Shown: positions 26,988-36,836, counted from the stretch's first letter. The stretch: 64,000 nucleotides of DNA from Rippkaea orientalis PCC 8801 (GCF_000021805.1 NC_011726.1:4124097-4188096); one strand, 5' to 3'. Notes: generated by a model not told the origin, from the letters alone. Program-made: numbers and translations.

Positions 26988-27716
26988 ATGCCATTATTAT
27001 TACTATTTTTTATTCTCGTTGTAACCGTTATCTTTCTGCTGCAAAATCAGCAACCTGTGGTTCTCTACTTCCTGGGAACCAATCCTAAAACGGCATTATT
27101 TACCCTAACCCTTCCTATTGGCCTTTGGGTTATTCTTTTTGCAGTGGCTGGCATTGTCACCAGCCTAATTATACAGTTTGTGAACCGATCGCCCCAAATT
27201 ACCCCCTCAAGATCTTCAACCCCTCCTCCCCGTCGAGAACCCCCAAAAACCCCACCCCCAAAACCCCAACCGTCTCAGTTTCCGGAGTCTTCCCAAGACT
27301 TGAACTGGGAATCTGTCCCTAAACCTAATTGGGAAGGAACGGAACCGCAATTAATTGAGGAAGAAGACGATTGGAAAATTGAAGAACCCCCGATGCAACC
27401 GACAATTCCTCGTAAACCCCGTGAACAACTTGAACGGGAATTACGACGGCCAGTCGATGAAAATCAAGGGAAGAATTTTGAACGGGAACAACCCCCCCCT
27501 AGAGTATCCCAACAAGGTTCGGTTTATTCCTATACCTATCGAGAACTTCGTGATAACCAAGAAAACGAGTCCTCTGTTCCTCCTCAAGACAAAACCCGTC
27601 CCGGTAAAGACAAAACAAGCGAACAGATTTATGATGCCAATTATCGCGTTTTAACCCCTCCTTATCAAGAACCCCAAGAGGAAACGAAGGAGAATGAAGA
27701 ACAAGATTGGATTTGA
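26988..27716 (+). CDS. LapA-like (DUF1049) membrane protein with Pro-rich tail
   Basis: The first 65 residues form two transmembrane helices (LLLLFFILVVTVIFLLQNQQ and LTLPIGLWVILFAVAGIVTS) around a short loop with the QNxxPVxLxFLG pattern of the LapA/DUF1049 family. The remaining ~175 residues are Pro, Glu and Arg rich and likely disordered (TPPPRREPPKTPPPKPQPS). LapA-type proteins support envelope assembly in proteobacteria; the cyanobacterial role is not established. Confidence 0.75.
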   Translation: MPLLLLFFILVVTVIFLLQNQQPVVLYFLGTNPKTALFTLTLPIGLWVILFAVAGIVTSLIIQFVNRSPQITPSRSSTPPPRREPPKTPPPKPQPSQFPESSQDLNWESVPKPNWEGTEPQLIEEEDDWKIEEPPMQPTIPRKPREQLERELRRPVDENQGKNFEREQPPPRVSQQGSVYSYTYRELRDNQENESSVPPQDKTRPGKDKTSEQIYDANYRVLTPPYQEPQEETKENEEQDWI

Positions 27717-27803
27717 TTTTAAAAATTTGTAGAGGCGGGTTTTTTGTAATAATTATCATTTTTACAAGTAAGTCAAATAAACCCACCCCTACAACTTCTG
27801 ATG

Positions 27804-28001
27804 TTATTTCATGTTAGCTCTAGTATCTTGTACGGCAACCCAAAACAACCACGCTGTTAAGGGTATACTAAGGGCTAAAATCAGGCTAGTGGTCATTTGG
27901 CCTAATTCGGGGGTTCCTGAAGACAGTTCAAAAACAGAACCAACACCAGCGATCGCACTAACACACGATCCTAATAACAATACGCCACTTTTCGGGGTCA
28001 C
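27804..28001 (-). CDS. Small two-helix membrane protein
   Basis: A 65-residue protein with two hydrophobic helices (SGVLLLGSCVSAIAGVGSVF and SLILALSIPLTAWLFWVAVQ). It sits just downstream of def on the same strand (36 bp gap) and resembles conserved small cyanobacterial membrane proteins I cannot name. The hydrophobic pattern supports a real gene; function unknown. Confidence 0.65.
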   Translation of the reverse strand: MTPKSGVLLLGSCVSAIAGVGSVFELSSGTPELGQMTTSLILALSIPLTAWLFWVAVQDTRANMK

Positions 28002-28037
28002 TAAAATTTTCTCCTATTATTCAATCAATTTTATTAA

Positions 28038-28601
28038 TTACTTGACGGGTTTAACGGCTTGTACCGAAAAGCCATTTTTTTGCAGGGATTCCGTTAAGGC
28101 TAACCCATTATTGACGCGATCAACAAACATGACCCCATTGAGGTGATCCATCTCATGTTGAATGACTCGCGCTAATAAGTCTGTGGCCTGGAGTTTGCGA
28201 GGTTTTCCTTGTTCATCTCTAAAACTGACTTCGATCGCTTTAGGACGAGTTACGTCTAAATAAACCCCTGGAATACTGAGACATCCTTCTTCAACAACGC
28301 ATAATTCTTGAGAAAACCGAGTAATTTGGGGATTGATCAAGATAATTGGCTGATTAGCGGGATCATTGGGATCACAGTCTACGACGATTAATTGCTTATG
28401 TACGCCAACTTGGGGAGCAGCTAACCCGATCCCGTTAGAACTGTACATCGTTTGGAGCATTTCCTTGGCCAGTTGACGAATAGTATCATCAACTTTAGCG
28501 ATGCGTTTAGCGGGTTGACGGAGGACGCGATCGCCCAGAAAGTGAATTTCTAAAGGAGGATTTTCGAGTTTTTCTTTTTCTACAGCAATTACAGCAGTCA
28601 T
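28038..28601 (-). CDS. def: Peptide deformylase
   Basis: Def removes the formyl group from nascent N-terminal methionine. The 187-residue protein carries the three conserved motifs: GIGLAAPQVG, EEGCLSIPG (Cys metal ligand) and VIQHEMDHLNGVMFVDRV (two His ligands and the catalytic Glu). All metal ligands are intact. The N-terminal extension before IHFLGDRVLRQPAK is usual for cyanobacterial enzymes. Confidence 0.96.
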   Translation of the reverse strand: MTAVIAVEKEKLENPPLEIHFLGDRVLRQPAKRIAKVDDTIRQLAKEMLQTMYSSNGIGLAAPQVGVHKQLIVVDCDPNDPANQPIILINPQITRFSQELCVVEEGCLSIPGVYLDVTRPKAIEVSFRDEQGKPRKLQATDLLARVIQHEMDHLNGVMFVDRVNNGLALTESLQKNGFSVQAVKPVK

Positions 28602-28706
28602 AGGAATTTAGTATAGTCAATGGTCAGGTGATCCCCTATCTTATCTTTAATCTTAACTAATTTTTGGACTTTTCGCTCACCCTTAGCCATGATTGCTATT
28701 AGTGAG

Positions 28707-29552
28707 TTAACGCAGATGGGCTCCTCCATCGATGGGTAAAGCAACACCTGTAATAAAAGCTGCTTTAGGAGAACATAAAAAAGCTACTACTTGACCAATT
28801 TCTGTGGGATTTGCCCATCGTTGCATCGGTGAATTTTCAACCATTGTCTGCATTATTTGACTGTCAATGCCTCCATACTTAGCCATTAAACCATGCCAAG
28901 CCTCTGTTTTGATTAAACCAGGAATAATGACATTAACGGTAATCTGTCTTGGAGCAAGAATCTTAGCATAATATCGGGTTAAAAATTCTATCACGGTTTT
29001 TGCGGTTCCTGGCATCATATAACCAAGTCTTGGGGTTTGATTCATATTGCATCCAGGGGCAGAAGTTGCTACAATGTAACCCTTTTTATCTTCCATGTAA
29101 TTAACCGCTTTTTCAACACAACGAATCAAACATTTAGGATAGATATTTTGATAGTAATCATACTGGGCTAAACTGGTTAAATTACCATCTCCTAATAACT
29201 GACTTTGACTATTTGCTGCTAATTTTGATTGTTCTGATGTAGGATCTGTCGTCGTTCCCAAATGTAATCCTGCATTGTGAATAAGTGCGGTTAATTTACC
29301 CTCAAACTTATCTTCTAAACACTCAAAAAGTTTGTCTATGGTTGCTGGTTCAGCGACATCCCCTTGGATGGGATACACTTTAATTTTATACTTTGATTCT
29401 AAGCTTTCTTTTGCCTTAGCTGCTGCTGCTTTATTGCTATTAAATCCAATAATCAGATTATATCCATCAGCAGCAAGTTGCTCAGAAATACCTAACCCAA
29501 TACCACGAGTTCCTCCCGTAATAATTGCTACTTTTATGGGCATAATTTCCAT
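28707..29552 (-). CDS. SDR-family oxidoreductase with FabI-like Tyr-x6-Lys spacing
   Basis: The 281-residue protein has a Rossmann NAD(P) motif AIITGGTRGIGLGISEQLA and ends with GVALPIDGGAHLR, typical of FabG-like SDRs. The usual YxxxK catalytic pair is replaced by Tyr178-MMPGTA-Lys185, spacing as in enoyl-ACP reductases. A shorter start at M4 (29543) is possible. Substrate unknown; it may be an enoyl or unusual keto reductase. The next gene downstream in the same direction is 105 bp away (def). Confidence 0.8.
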   Translation of the reverse strand: MEIMPIKVAIITGGTRGIGLGISEQLAADGYNLIIGFNSNKAAAAKAKESLESKYKIKVYPIQGDVAEPATIDKLFECLEDKFEGKLTALIHNAGLHLGTTTDPTSEQSKLAANSQSQLLGDGNLTSLAQYDYYQNIYPKCLIRCVEKAVNYMEDKKGYIVATSAPGCNMNQTPRLGYMMPGTAKTVIEFLTRYYAKILAPRQITVNVIIPGLIKTEAWHGLMAKYGGIDSQIMQTMVENSPMQRWANPTEIGQVVAFLCSPKAAFITGVALPIDGGAHLR

Positions 29553-29571
29553 AATTTTATAGGATCACAGA

Positions 29572-30021
29572 CTAGCTTTTAGTTTCTTCAATAAATGAAA
29601 CACCATCAAACACCCCATTTTTAAAAGCCTGAGTACAACGGACTCGATGAGTAGGAGTAATTAAGTTAATCATTTCAAGAAAGAGAATTTTATCATTATT
29701 TTGGGTTTTCTCGGCGCGAAAAATAATCGTGTTTTCACCTGAATCCCAAGCCGTCGCCGAAAAATCGTCATAACTAATCGATTTCATGCTCAGAATACCC
29801 TCATGAAATGTTCCTGAGAAATGTAGGGTTAAATTTCCCCCATCAGCATATTCATAATAATTCACTTGGTCATAGTTAATTCCCTCAATATTAAAGGTGA
29901 ATGACCCCCAAAAACTGCGACTAAAATGTCCTTTAGTGTCTGTTTTGATGTATTCCCCTTTCCACGTCCCAATATGATGAGTGAAAATCTCGGGAACATG
30001 GTTTGTATCAACATTAATCAT
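29572..30021 (-). CDS. DUF3598-like calycin-fold protein
   Basis: This 149-residue protein begins IFTHHIGTWKGEYIKTDTKG and alternates beta strands throughout (SFTFNIEGINYDQVNYYEYA, MKSISYDDFSATAWDSGENT), as in the CpcS/DUF3598 lipocalin-like fold. It lies 19 bp upstream of the SDR gene on the same strand, so the pair may form an operon. It could bind a lipid, pigment or SDR substrate; no direct evidence. Confidence 0.6.
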   Translation of the reverse strand: MINVDTNHVPEIFTHHIGTWKGEYIKTDTKGHFSRSFWGSFTFNIEGINYDQVNYYEYADGGNLTLHFSGTFHEGILSMKSISYDDFSATAWDSGENTIIFRAEKTQNNDKILFLEMINLITPTHRVRCTQAFKNGVFDGVSFIEETKS

Positions 30022-30225
30022 TTATTTAACCTCATCTATTTCCTTGTCATTAATAATTAGAATTATTGGGGTATTTAAACAAGCCTAAAGACCTGAGTTC
30101 GACACAAGGTGATCTGTAGACAATTTACCCAAATCAGTAGCCTCAAACTTTGATTATTTCCTTGAAAAAATCATAACACCGAACTCAGCTTAAAGGCTTA
30201 GTTTTTCAGAAAAATTAGCTCTAAT

Positions 30226-31314
30226 TTAAGCTACCTTTTTAGGGCGATTACGGCCGGTTTTTTGACTAATTTCACGGCTAGTTCGTTGATATTCATGGAC
30301 AATAGGCAATCGCTCATTCTGAAAACCGAGTAATGCCTCATCAATGGTAGAACTTTCTGTTAAATAGCGTGATAAGGCTAAGGCATCTTCAAACCCGGAA
30401 GTCATCCCCCTTGCTCTGGTGGGACTTTTTGCATGAGCAGCATCTCCAATTAACAAAATACGTCCTTGATATAGTTTAGGCAACATATCAATATCATAGG
30501 AATAATTACAGACAATTTGCTCAATAGGAGTGCCTTGAATCACGGCTCTAGCAGCTTCTGGCACTTTTGCTAATTCTTCTGGAGGAATGGCCACATTATG
30601 AGGACAAGGGAGTCTTTTTTCGGCTTCTGTTTGCTCTGCTTCGATAAAAAAGCCCCAATGGGTGTAACCGTTGCCTAAATCAAAGAAATTAGCGTAAATT
30701 CCTCGTCCTCGTATATAGACAACAAACATTCCATCGACACAAAACTCATTATCTTCTACGACACCTCGCCAAACAATATCCCCTAAATAACGGGGTTTAA
30801 CGCCAGGGACAACCCATTCTCTGACTTTAGAGAAAATACCATCACTTCCGACTAAGAGATCTCCTTCCCAGGTTTCGCCATTACTAAAGGTTGCTGTCAC
30901 TCCGGTTTCGGTTTGTGTGGCTGAAACAAAGGAGGCGTTTAAATGCAGACAATTGGTGGGTAATTCGGCTAATACCGCCTCTAAAATGGCTTTACGGTGA
31001 ATCAGCATCCCCGGTAACTCATTTTCTTCATAAGTGACTGACTCAGAATTAGCGACTCCTCCTTTGAGATTACGAAATTCAAAATGTTTGACGGGTGTCC
31101 CTGAATGGAGTAATCTTTGACAGAGTTGGGGATTCCCTTGATTAACCGCTTTCATCCCCGAACCCACTAACAAAATTCCGCAGCCATCGGTGCGAGGAAC
31201 GGGGGATTTTTCAAACACATCAACCTGATATCCTTGACGAGCTAACAAACTCCCTAGATATACCCCTGATGTTCCTGCGCCGACAATACCGACTCGACAG
31301 TTTAAAGACACCAT
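30226..31314 (-). CDS. FAD-dependent monooxygenase
   Basis: A 362-residue flavoprotein distinct from the one at 21 kb. It begins CRVGIVGAGTSGVYLGSLLA, has LLVGSDGIFSKVREWV in the middle and the FAD motif LLIGDAAHAKSPTRARGMTSGFEDALAL near residue 288. The Arg-rich ARGMTSG replaces the more common GQG. It lacks a neighbouring regulator. It likely hydroxylates a small organic substrate; which one is unknown. Confidence 0.83.
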   Translation of the reverse strand: MVSLNCRVGIVGAGTSGVYLGSLLARQGYQVDVFEKSPVPRTDGCGILLVGSGMKAVNQGNPQLCQRLLHSGTPVKHFEFRNLKGGVANSESVTYEENELPGMLIHRKAILEAVLAELPTNCLHLNASFVSATQTETGVTATFSNGETWEGDLLVGSDGIFSKVREWVVPGVKPRYLGDIVWRGVVEDNEFCVDGMFVVYIRGRGIYANFFDLGNGYTHWGFFIEAEQTEAEKRLPCPHNVAIPPEELAKVPEAARAVIQGTPIEQIVCNYSYDIDMLPKLYQGRILLIGDAAHAKSPTRARGMTSGFEDALALSRYLTESSTIDEALLGFQNERLPIVHEYQRTSREISQKTGRNRPKKVA

Positions 31315-31443
31315 AATGACTGTTAGTCTTGAAGAATTGACACAACTATGCTATTCAGTGATAACAAAAATTTCCTCAATTCGCTACTCAGCTTTTTAAC
31401 CTTGTTATTAAAAGGTGGGAATAACCCACCCTAATTGTTGAGT

Positions 31444-32871
31444 CTAATCCGCAAAATGATTGATAATGGCTTGTGCAAACTCGGAACATTTCAAGGGAGG
31501 ATCGACAGGAGGTTCCATCAACCGCGCTAAATCGTATGTTACTTCCCGATTAGCGATCGCATTTCCCAACCCTTTTTTAATCAAATCGGCTGCTTCTTGC
31601 CATCCCATATACTCTAACATCATTACCCCCGATAAAATGACTGAACCAGGGTTAATACGATCTAAACCCGCGTGTTTTGGCGCAGTTCCGTGGGTAGCCT
31701 CAAAAATAGCACAGGTATCCCCAATATTGGCACCAGGTCCCATTCCTAAACCACCAACCACCGCAGCAGCAGCATCGGAGAGATAGTCCCCGTTCAGGTT
31801 CATGGTAGCAAGGATGGAATATTCATCGGGACGGGTTTGAATTTGTTGGAAGATACTATCAGCAATGCGATCGTTCACCATGATCTTATCCTTCCATTTA
31901 CCATCCCCGTGACTATCCCAAATAGCATCTAAAACCGATTTAACTTCGTCACAGGCTTCTTTTTTCTTCTCAGGGGTCAGCGCATCGTAACCAGGCTCGA
32001 CTTTACGGGCATTATCTTCGATACTAATATTAGGATTACCCTCTTTATTACTCAAAATCCAAGATTCTCGTTCCGTAACGCAGACATCCCGAAATTCTGT
32101 GGTAGCGAGTTCATACCCCCAATCTCGAAACGCTCCCTCGGTATATTTCATGATATTCCCTTTGTGGACTAACGTCACCATTTGCTTCGCTTTAGGGAGA
32201 CGTAAAGCGTGTTCCATTGCGCGACGAACTAACCGTTGGGAACCCGTTTTACTGATGGGTTTAACCCCAATTCCTGCGTCTAGAGGGATGCGTTTTTTGC
32301 CGTGTTCAGGAGTGGCGGGAATTAACTCATCATTGAGGTATTTAATCAATTTTTGCCCAATTTCGCTGCCTTCTCGCCATTCAATTCCCAGATAGATATC
32401 CTCGGTATTCTCCCGATAGACGATGACATCGAGTTTTTCGGGGGACTTGTGGGGGGAAGGGGTTCCCGCATAGTAACGACAGGGACGAACGCAAGCATAG
32501 AGGGTGAAAATTTGCCGTAACGCGACGTTTAATGACCGAATACCACCACCAATGGGGGTCGTTAAGGGTCCTTTGATGGCAATACCATATTCTTCGATGG
32601 CTTTTAGGGTATCATCGGGTAAGTATTGATAAGTTCCGTAGAGATCGCAAGCTTCATCCCCTGCATAGACCTTAAACCAGTTAATTTTGCGTTGACCTCC
32701 GTAAGCAGTAGTAACGGCCGCATCAATGACTTTTTCGGTAGCTGGCCAGATATCTACCCCTGTTCCATCGCCACGGATGAAGGGAATGATGGGATCATCG
32801 GGAACAATGGGTTTACCGTCTTTAAAGGTAATTTTAGAACCAGTGGAGGGAGGGGTTAGTTTTTCGTACAT
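31444..32871 (-). CDS. icd: NADP-dependent isocitrate dehydrogenase
   Basis: Icd converts isocitrate to 2-oxoglutarate, the carbon skeleton for ammonium assimilation and the nitrogen-status signal in cyanobacteria. The protein carries [16 protein letters not shown] near the start, the substrate loop [36 protein letters not shown], and the C-terminal [28 protein letters not shown] start at ATG 32871 ([13 protein letters not shown], 475 residues) as in relatives; the 20 extra upstream codons are not conserved in style. Confidence 0.95.
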   Translation of the reverse strand: MYEKLTPPSTGSKITFKDGKPIVPDDPIIPFIRGDGTGVDIWPATEKVIDAAVTTAYGGQRKINWFKVYAGDEACDLYGTYQYLPDDTLKAIEEYGIAIKGPLTTPIGGGIRSLNVALRQIFTLYACVRPCRYYAGTPSPHKSPEKLDVIVYRENTEDIYLGIEWREGSEIGQKLIKYLNDELIPATPEHGKKRIPLDAGIGVKPISKTGSQRLVRRAMEHALRLPKAKQMVTLVHKGNIMKYTEGAFRDWGYELATTEFRDVCVTERESWILSNKEGNPNISIEDNARKVEPGYDALTPEKKKEACDEVKSVLDAIWDSHGDGKWKDKIMVNDRIADSIFQQIQTRPDEYSILATMNLNGDYLSDAAAAVVGGLGMGPGANIGDTCAIFEATHGTAPKHAGLDRINPGSVILSGVMMLEYMGWQEAADLIKKGLGNAIANREVTYDLARLMEPPVDPPLKCSEFAQAIINHFAD

Positions 32872-33014
32872 AGAATCTAGTGATAATTCAGGTGTCGTCT
32901 TTTTATTACACTCCCCCAATAGCTGAAACACCCCATCTCTTACGGAAATCTTAAGTAAGTTGATCGGGGGGGTTGCGCTTTTTGGAAATTATGGGTTATA
33001 ATAAAATCTTGTGC

Positions 33015-33088
33015 GGACGTATAGCTCAGTTGGTTAGAGTACATCGTTGACATCGATGGGGTCACTGGTTCGAGTCCAGTTACGTCCA
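33015..33088 (+). tRNA. tRNA-Val (GAC)
   Basis: A 74-base cloverleaf: acceptor GGACGTA pairs with TACGTCC, D-arm AGCTCAGTTGGTTAGAGT, anticodon loop TTGACAT with GAC at 33049-33051, and T-arm CTGGTTCGAGTCCAG. CCA is not encoded (A88 then TA). tRNA genes are preferred attachment sites for type V-K CASTs; a CAST-like end lies 44 bp downstream. Confidence 0.95.
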
Positions 33089-33131
33089 TATTGCGGGAAT
33101 AAGTGTATAATATATTGGTATCATTTAATGT

Positions 33132-33178
33132 TGTACATTAACTAATTATTTGTCATCGGTAACAAATTAATTTCTGAT
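33132..33178 (+). mobile_element. Sequence resembling the left end of a type V-K CAST
   Basis: TGTACATTAACTAATTATTT at 33132 is followed by GTCATCGGTAACAAATTAAT. From memory, characterised V-K CAST left ends start TGTACAGTGACAAATTAT and repeat short TGTCGTC/GACAAATTAAT units. The match includes the terminal TGTACA and two TnsB-site-like units. The orientation (left end next to the tRNA, element extending right) agrees with V-K insertion polarity. A near-copy occurs at 51088. No right end was found before the IS5 copy. Confidence 0.6.
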
Positions 33179-35471
33179 GTCGATTTTACTTAACGGTTTC
33201 AAAATAGAGCTTTCTGCACCAACTTTCACCGCTTATGTGGAGCAGATGCCAAACAATAAAAATATAGAGTCAATAAGAGAAAAGCATCAGGATGACTGCT
33301 TTATATACTGGCATGAAGGTCAACTTTTTGTAATCCCTAAAACACCTGAGTCTAAAATCTCAATCGGAGAAAAGACTACTCTACAATGTGAAGAAAATTT
33401 AAAGCTTTTAGTTGCTCGTGTGAATCATTTATTACCCACAATAGTACCTGACTATAATCCTGTTAGATTTCAACCTGTTCAATTTTTAGCCAAAAAAACA
33501 GAGTTAGTAAAAATGATTATAGAAAAACAAAATTTAACCAATTATTCTCAAATACTTGAAAATTTTAAAATAATACCAAAATATACTCTTGAAGCTAGAT
33601 TAATTGAATTACGACCTAATGAAGTTTTTATCAGTATATTCTTATGCTTAGGAACTAATTGGAAAATTACAGCATCCCTTAGTAATTTACAAGCTCAAGG
33701 TGTTAACTTGAGAGATTTATATGTAGTCCGTCGTCAATGTAAAACAGGAGAACGTCGCTTAGTTGGAAAAATTGACTCATTGACTCATGGAATAATTAAT
33801 TTATCAGAATCATACAATAATTTATCTCAAATTCATGAAGACGAAATATGGTTAGAAGGTTCAAAAGCTTCTTTTTCCCATTGCCTAAAAGCTTTACTAG
33901 GTAACAAATATTATAGTTTTGAAAGAGAAAGAGAGCGTGAAGAAGGTAATTTGCTAATTGGAACAGGACAATATGAAGCATTAAAAAAAATTAAAGATTA
34001 CTTAAAAAAATCTCCACTTTTTCTGACACCTGATTTACAAGGAAACTTAAAAGAGCAAATAGAAATTAATAATGATGAAAATTATACAACAATGACTTCA
34101 ACCTCTACAGTAGAATATTGTTTTGATTCAGCAAGAACTAAAAAACATAAAATAGCTTGGTATGGCATTAGGGATTATGGACCTTTTAGTCGAGAAGTTT
34201 TTTCTAAAAAATCACCCAATATTTTAGTATTTTTTCCTGATACAATCCAAGGAAAGGTAGAAATATTTTTAAAATCTTTTCAAGAAGGAATTAGTATAAA
34301 AGAAGGACAATTTGAAAAATCAAGCTATAGTGGTGGTTTTGCCAAAATCTTTTGTCTTACTAACCCTAAGTTTACTTTAGAAAGAATTGCTTGGCACGAA
34401 AATAAAGATCAATCACCAGCTAAAGTTTATAAAGCATACAGAAAAACAATTGAACAAATATTAAGTAAAATGCAAGAAGATATAGATGCAGCTATAGTTA
34501 TTATTTTAGATGAACACTCAAATCTCCCAGATTCTATAAATCCATACCTCCATTCTAAATCTTTATTGCTAACACATGGAATCCCTGTTCAAGAAATTCG
34601 ATATTCAAATATTCAAAAAGACAAAAAATCTTTACAATATATTCTTCAAAACTTTAGCCTTGCAATGTATGCAAAATTAACGGGACAACCTTGGACAGTT
34701 GATCAAGATCAAACTATTAGTGACGAACTTGTAATTGGTATAGGAACTAGCGAATTATCTAATAGTCGATTTGAAACAAGACAAAGATTTGTAGGAATTA
34801 CAACTGTTTTTAGAGGAGATGGAAATTATCTTTTAAGTAGTTTGTCAAAAGAATGTTCTTATGATGAATATCCTGATGTTTTACGAGAATCAACAATATC
34901 AATTTTACAAGAATTTAAGAGACGTAATGGATGGCAACCAGGTGATACAGTACGTCTTATTTTCCATTCAGCTAGACCTTTAAAAAAGGTTAATATTGCT
35001 AAAATTATATCTGAATGTGTCGAAGAAGTAGGTAAAGAACAAATTGTTGAATTTGCTTTTTTGACAGTTTCTGAAGAGCATCCATTTATAGTTCTTGATA
35101 CTTCTCAACAGGGTTATAAAGGAAAAGGAATTTATGCACCAGAACGAGGTAAAATTATACAAATTGGAAAATATAATCGATTATTGTCTACCAATAGTCC
35201 ACATTTAATTAAAAAGGAAACTTCTCCTATACCTAGACCTCTTCTAATTCGTTTACACCAACAGTCTAATTACCGTGACTTAACTTATTTAAGTGAGCAA
35301 GTTTTAAAGTTTACTGCACTATCTTGGCGTTCTACCTTTCCCGCGCCTAAACCAGTGAGTATCTATTATTCAGAATTAATTGCTAATCTTTTAGGAAGGT
35401 TAAAAAATATAGAAGGATGGTCATCTATAATATTAAATACAAAACTCCGTGCTAGTAAATGGTTTTTATGA
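33177..35471 (+). CDS. Long prokaryotic Argonaute, catalytically substituted (long-B type)
   Basis: The 764-residue protein ends in a MID-PIWI module. IIILDEH and HGIPVQEIRYSNI lie in the MID region; the PIWI domain starts at ELVIGIGTSELSN near residue 518. Active pAgos have Asp where Gly523 stands (GIDTS). The usual RDG segment near residue 597 reads IFHSARP, and the terminal position reads IYYSELIANLLGRL without the expected Asp/His. Three of four catalytic positions thus appear lost, so it should bind guide and target without slicing. Long-B pAgos signal to associated effectors. The next gene overlaps by 4 bp. The ATG lies within the CAST-like end. Very AT-rich relative to neighbours, a sign of transfer. 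Confidence 0.82.
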   Translation: MSILLNGFKIELSAPTFTAYVEQMPNNKNIESIREKHQDDCFIYWHEGQLFVIPKTPESKISIGEKTTLQCEENLKLLVARVNHLLPTIVPDYNPVRFQPVQFLAKKTELVKMIIEKQNLTNYSQILENFKIIPKYTLEARLIELRPNEVFISIFLCLGTNWKITASLSNLQAQGVNLRDLYVVRRQCKTGERRLVGKIDSLTHGIINLSESYNNLSQIHEDEIWLEGSKASFSHCLKALLGNKYYSFEREREREEGNLLIGTGQYEALKKIKDYLKKSPLFLTPDLQGNLKEQIEINNDENYTTMTSTSTVEYCFDSARTKKHKIAWYGIRDYGPFSREVFSKKSPNILVFFPDTIQGKVEIFLKSFQEGISIKEGQFEKSSYSGGFAKIFCLTNPKFTLERIAWHENKDQSPAKVYKAYRKTIEQILSKMQEDIDAAIVIILDEHSNLPDSINPYLHSKSLLLTHGIPVQEIRYSNIQKDKKSLQYILQNFSLAMYAKLTGQPWTVDQDQTISDELVIGIGTSELSNSRFETRQRFVGITTVFRGDGNYLLSSLSKECSYDEYPDVLRESTISILQEFKRRNGWQPGDTVRLIFHSARPLKKVNIAKIISECVEEVGKEQIVEFAFLTVSEEHPFIVLDTSQQGYKGKGIYAPERGKIIQIGKYNRLLSTNSPHLIKKETSPIPRPLLIRLHQQSNYRDLTYLSEQVLKFTALSWRSTFPAPKPVSIYYSELIANLLGRLKNIEGWSSIILNTKLRASKWFL

Positions 35472-36817
35472 CAAATCCATTAGAACAAAGCTTTGGCTAT
35501 CAACTTAACTATTTATCACAATATATAGAAGACAATTATAATTGTCAATCACCAGATAGTGCTTTTGCCACATATATTTTTCACTGTACAGATAGTGAAT
35601 TACCCTTTGATCCTCCCTCTGATGATTTTATCAATACAATAAATGATACAAATATTTCTCATAGTCCTGTACTTAGTGTAATAGGATATCAATTAGCCAC
35701 TGGCAAGACTTTTGATAAAAATATTATTACAAAATGGAAAGAAGGATTTAATCGTTTATCTAAGCGTGAAGTGTTTACCAATGATAGACATACTTTTTTT
35801 TATAGACCGATAGAATTATTAGGTATAATCTGTGGAGTAAATCAACTAACTGATATAAATTATCAAGATTTAGATTGGTTAAAACAAACTCTAGTAAAAG
35901 GAGAAGATAAATACAAAAAAAATGAATTATGGATATTTTTACTCAGTTTTTATGCTTCTAATATTCTTGAAATAGATTGGAACCCTAATCGTTTACCTTT
36001 TTTAGAAGAGATAAATCTTGATGATTTAGCGTTAATTAAATGGTTATCATGTGCTAATATATCTATTATAGAAAATTTTCGTTTAAGCTCATTTGAAAAA
36101 CTCAATCAGATTTTACTTGAGCGTTTTCTAATGGGTTCTTTAGACATTCAAAATGTCCCTCATGCTGCCATTCTTTACTTTGCTTTAAAAAAAACAGTTC
36201 TTGAAGTTTTTCAAACTAATTGTGATCAATACATTTTAGAAAATCAAACGCCAAAAGCAACTCTTGAATTAATTTTATCTATGTGTCAGCGTTTTAACTT
36301 AATAACTCAACATATTCAGGGACAAGACTGGAGTTGGTCAGATATACCAAATCTTGATGATCATAAAGTTAAAAAATATAAAGATATTTTATTGACTCTA
36401 CAAACCAATTCTCAAGCTATAATAGAAAAAATACAATCAACTTCTATGAATAACCCATCTATGAATAACTCAAATAGTACCCATATTGAAAATCAATTTA
36501 ATTTTAATGATCGAGCTTATGGAGTAGCGGGTAAAGTTGAAGGAAACCAAAACAACTTTATACAAGAACCAAAGCAAAGTTTAGTAGAAGCCGCCCAAGA
36601 AATCCAGCAATTACTTGAGCAACTTCAACAGTCAGGAGTAACACTAGAAGATGCTCAACATCAAGTTGCTAAAGATTTAGTGACTAAAGCTCAAAATGAT
36701 CCTACCTGGAAGAATACTCTAATTAAATGGGGACAGTCTATGGGAGATTTGGCGACTAAAACAGTAGTAACTGAAGTAGTTAAAGAAGTCATAAAACTGG
36801 CTTTAAAGAGTTTGTAA
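35468..36817 (+). CDS. Unknown protein coupled to Argonaute (candidate effector)
   Basis: Its ATG overlaps the Argonaute stop as ATGA, so the two are translationally coupled. The first ~330 residues are alpha-helical and match no family I know (PVLSVIGYQLATGKTFDKNI, FYRPIELLGIICGVNQLTD). A short Asn/Ser-rich linker (residues ~331-350) leads to a cyanobacterial tail module: AYGVAGKVEGNQNNF, then SLVEAAQEIQQLLEQLQQ and an amphipathic C-terminal helix TKTVVTEVVKEVIKLALKSL. I have seen this tail pattern on effector-like and pentapeptide proteins in cyanobacteria. No nuclease, TIR or Sir2 motif is visible. An upstream in-frame ATG at 35459 is an alternative start. Confidence 0.75.
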   Translation: MTNPLEQSFGYQLNYLSQYIEDNYNCQSPDSAFATYIFHCTDSELPFDPPSDDFINTINDTNISHSPVLSVIGYQLATGKTFDKNIITKWKEGFNRLSKREVFTNDRHTFFYRPIELLGIICGVNQLTDINYQDLDWLKQTLVKGEDKYKKNELWIFLLSFYASNILEIDWNPNRLPFLEEINLDDLALIKWLSCANISIIENFRLSSFEKLNQILLERFLMGSLDIQNVPHAAILYFALKKTVLEVFQTNCDQYILENQTPKATLELILSMCQRFNLITQHIQGQDWSWSDIPNLDDHKVKKYKDILLTLQTNSQAIIEKIQSTSMNNPSMNNSNSTHIENQFNFNDRAYGVAGKVEGNQNNFIQEPKQSLVEAAQEIQQLLEQLQQSGVTLEDAQHQVAKDLVTKAQNDPTWKNTLIKWGQSMGDLATKTVVTEVVKEVIKLALKSL

Positions 36818-36836
36818 TATTTTACTAATAGAGGTC

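Noticed and set aside
27355-27654. Alternative reading frames inside the LapA-like tail
   Set aside because: Open frames arise from the Pro/Glu-rich codon bias; the main frame has the membrane helices.
32872-32931. 20-residue extension of icd
   Set aside because: Relatives start at MYEKLTPP; the extra codons have no family support.
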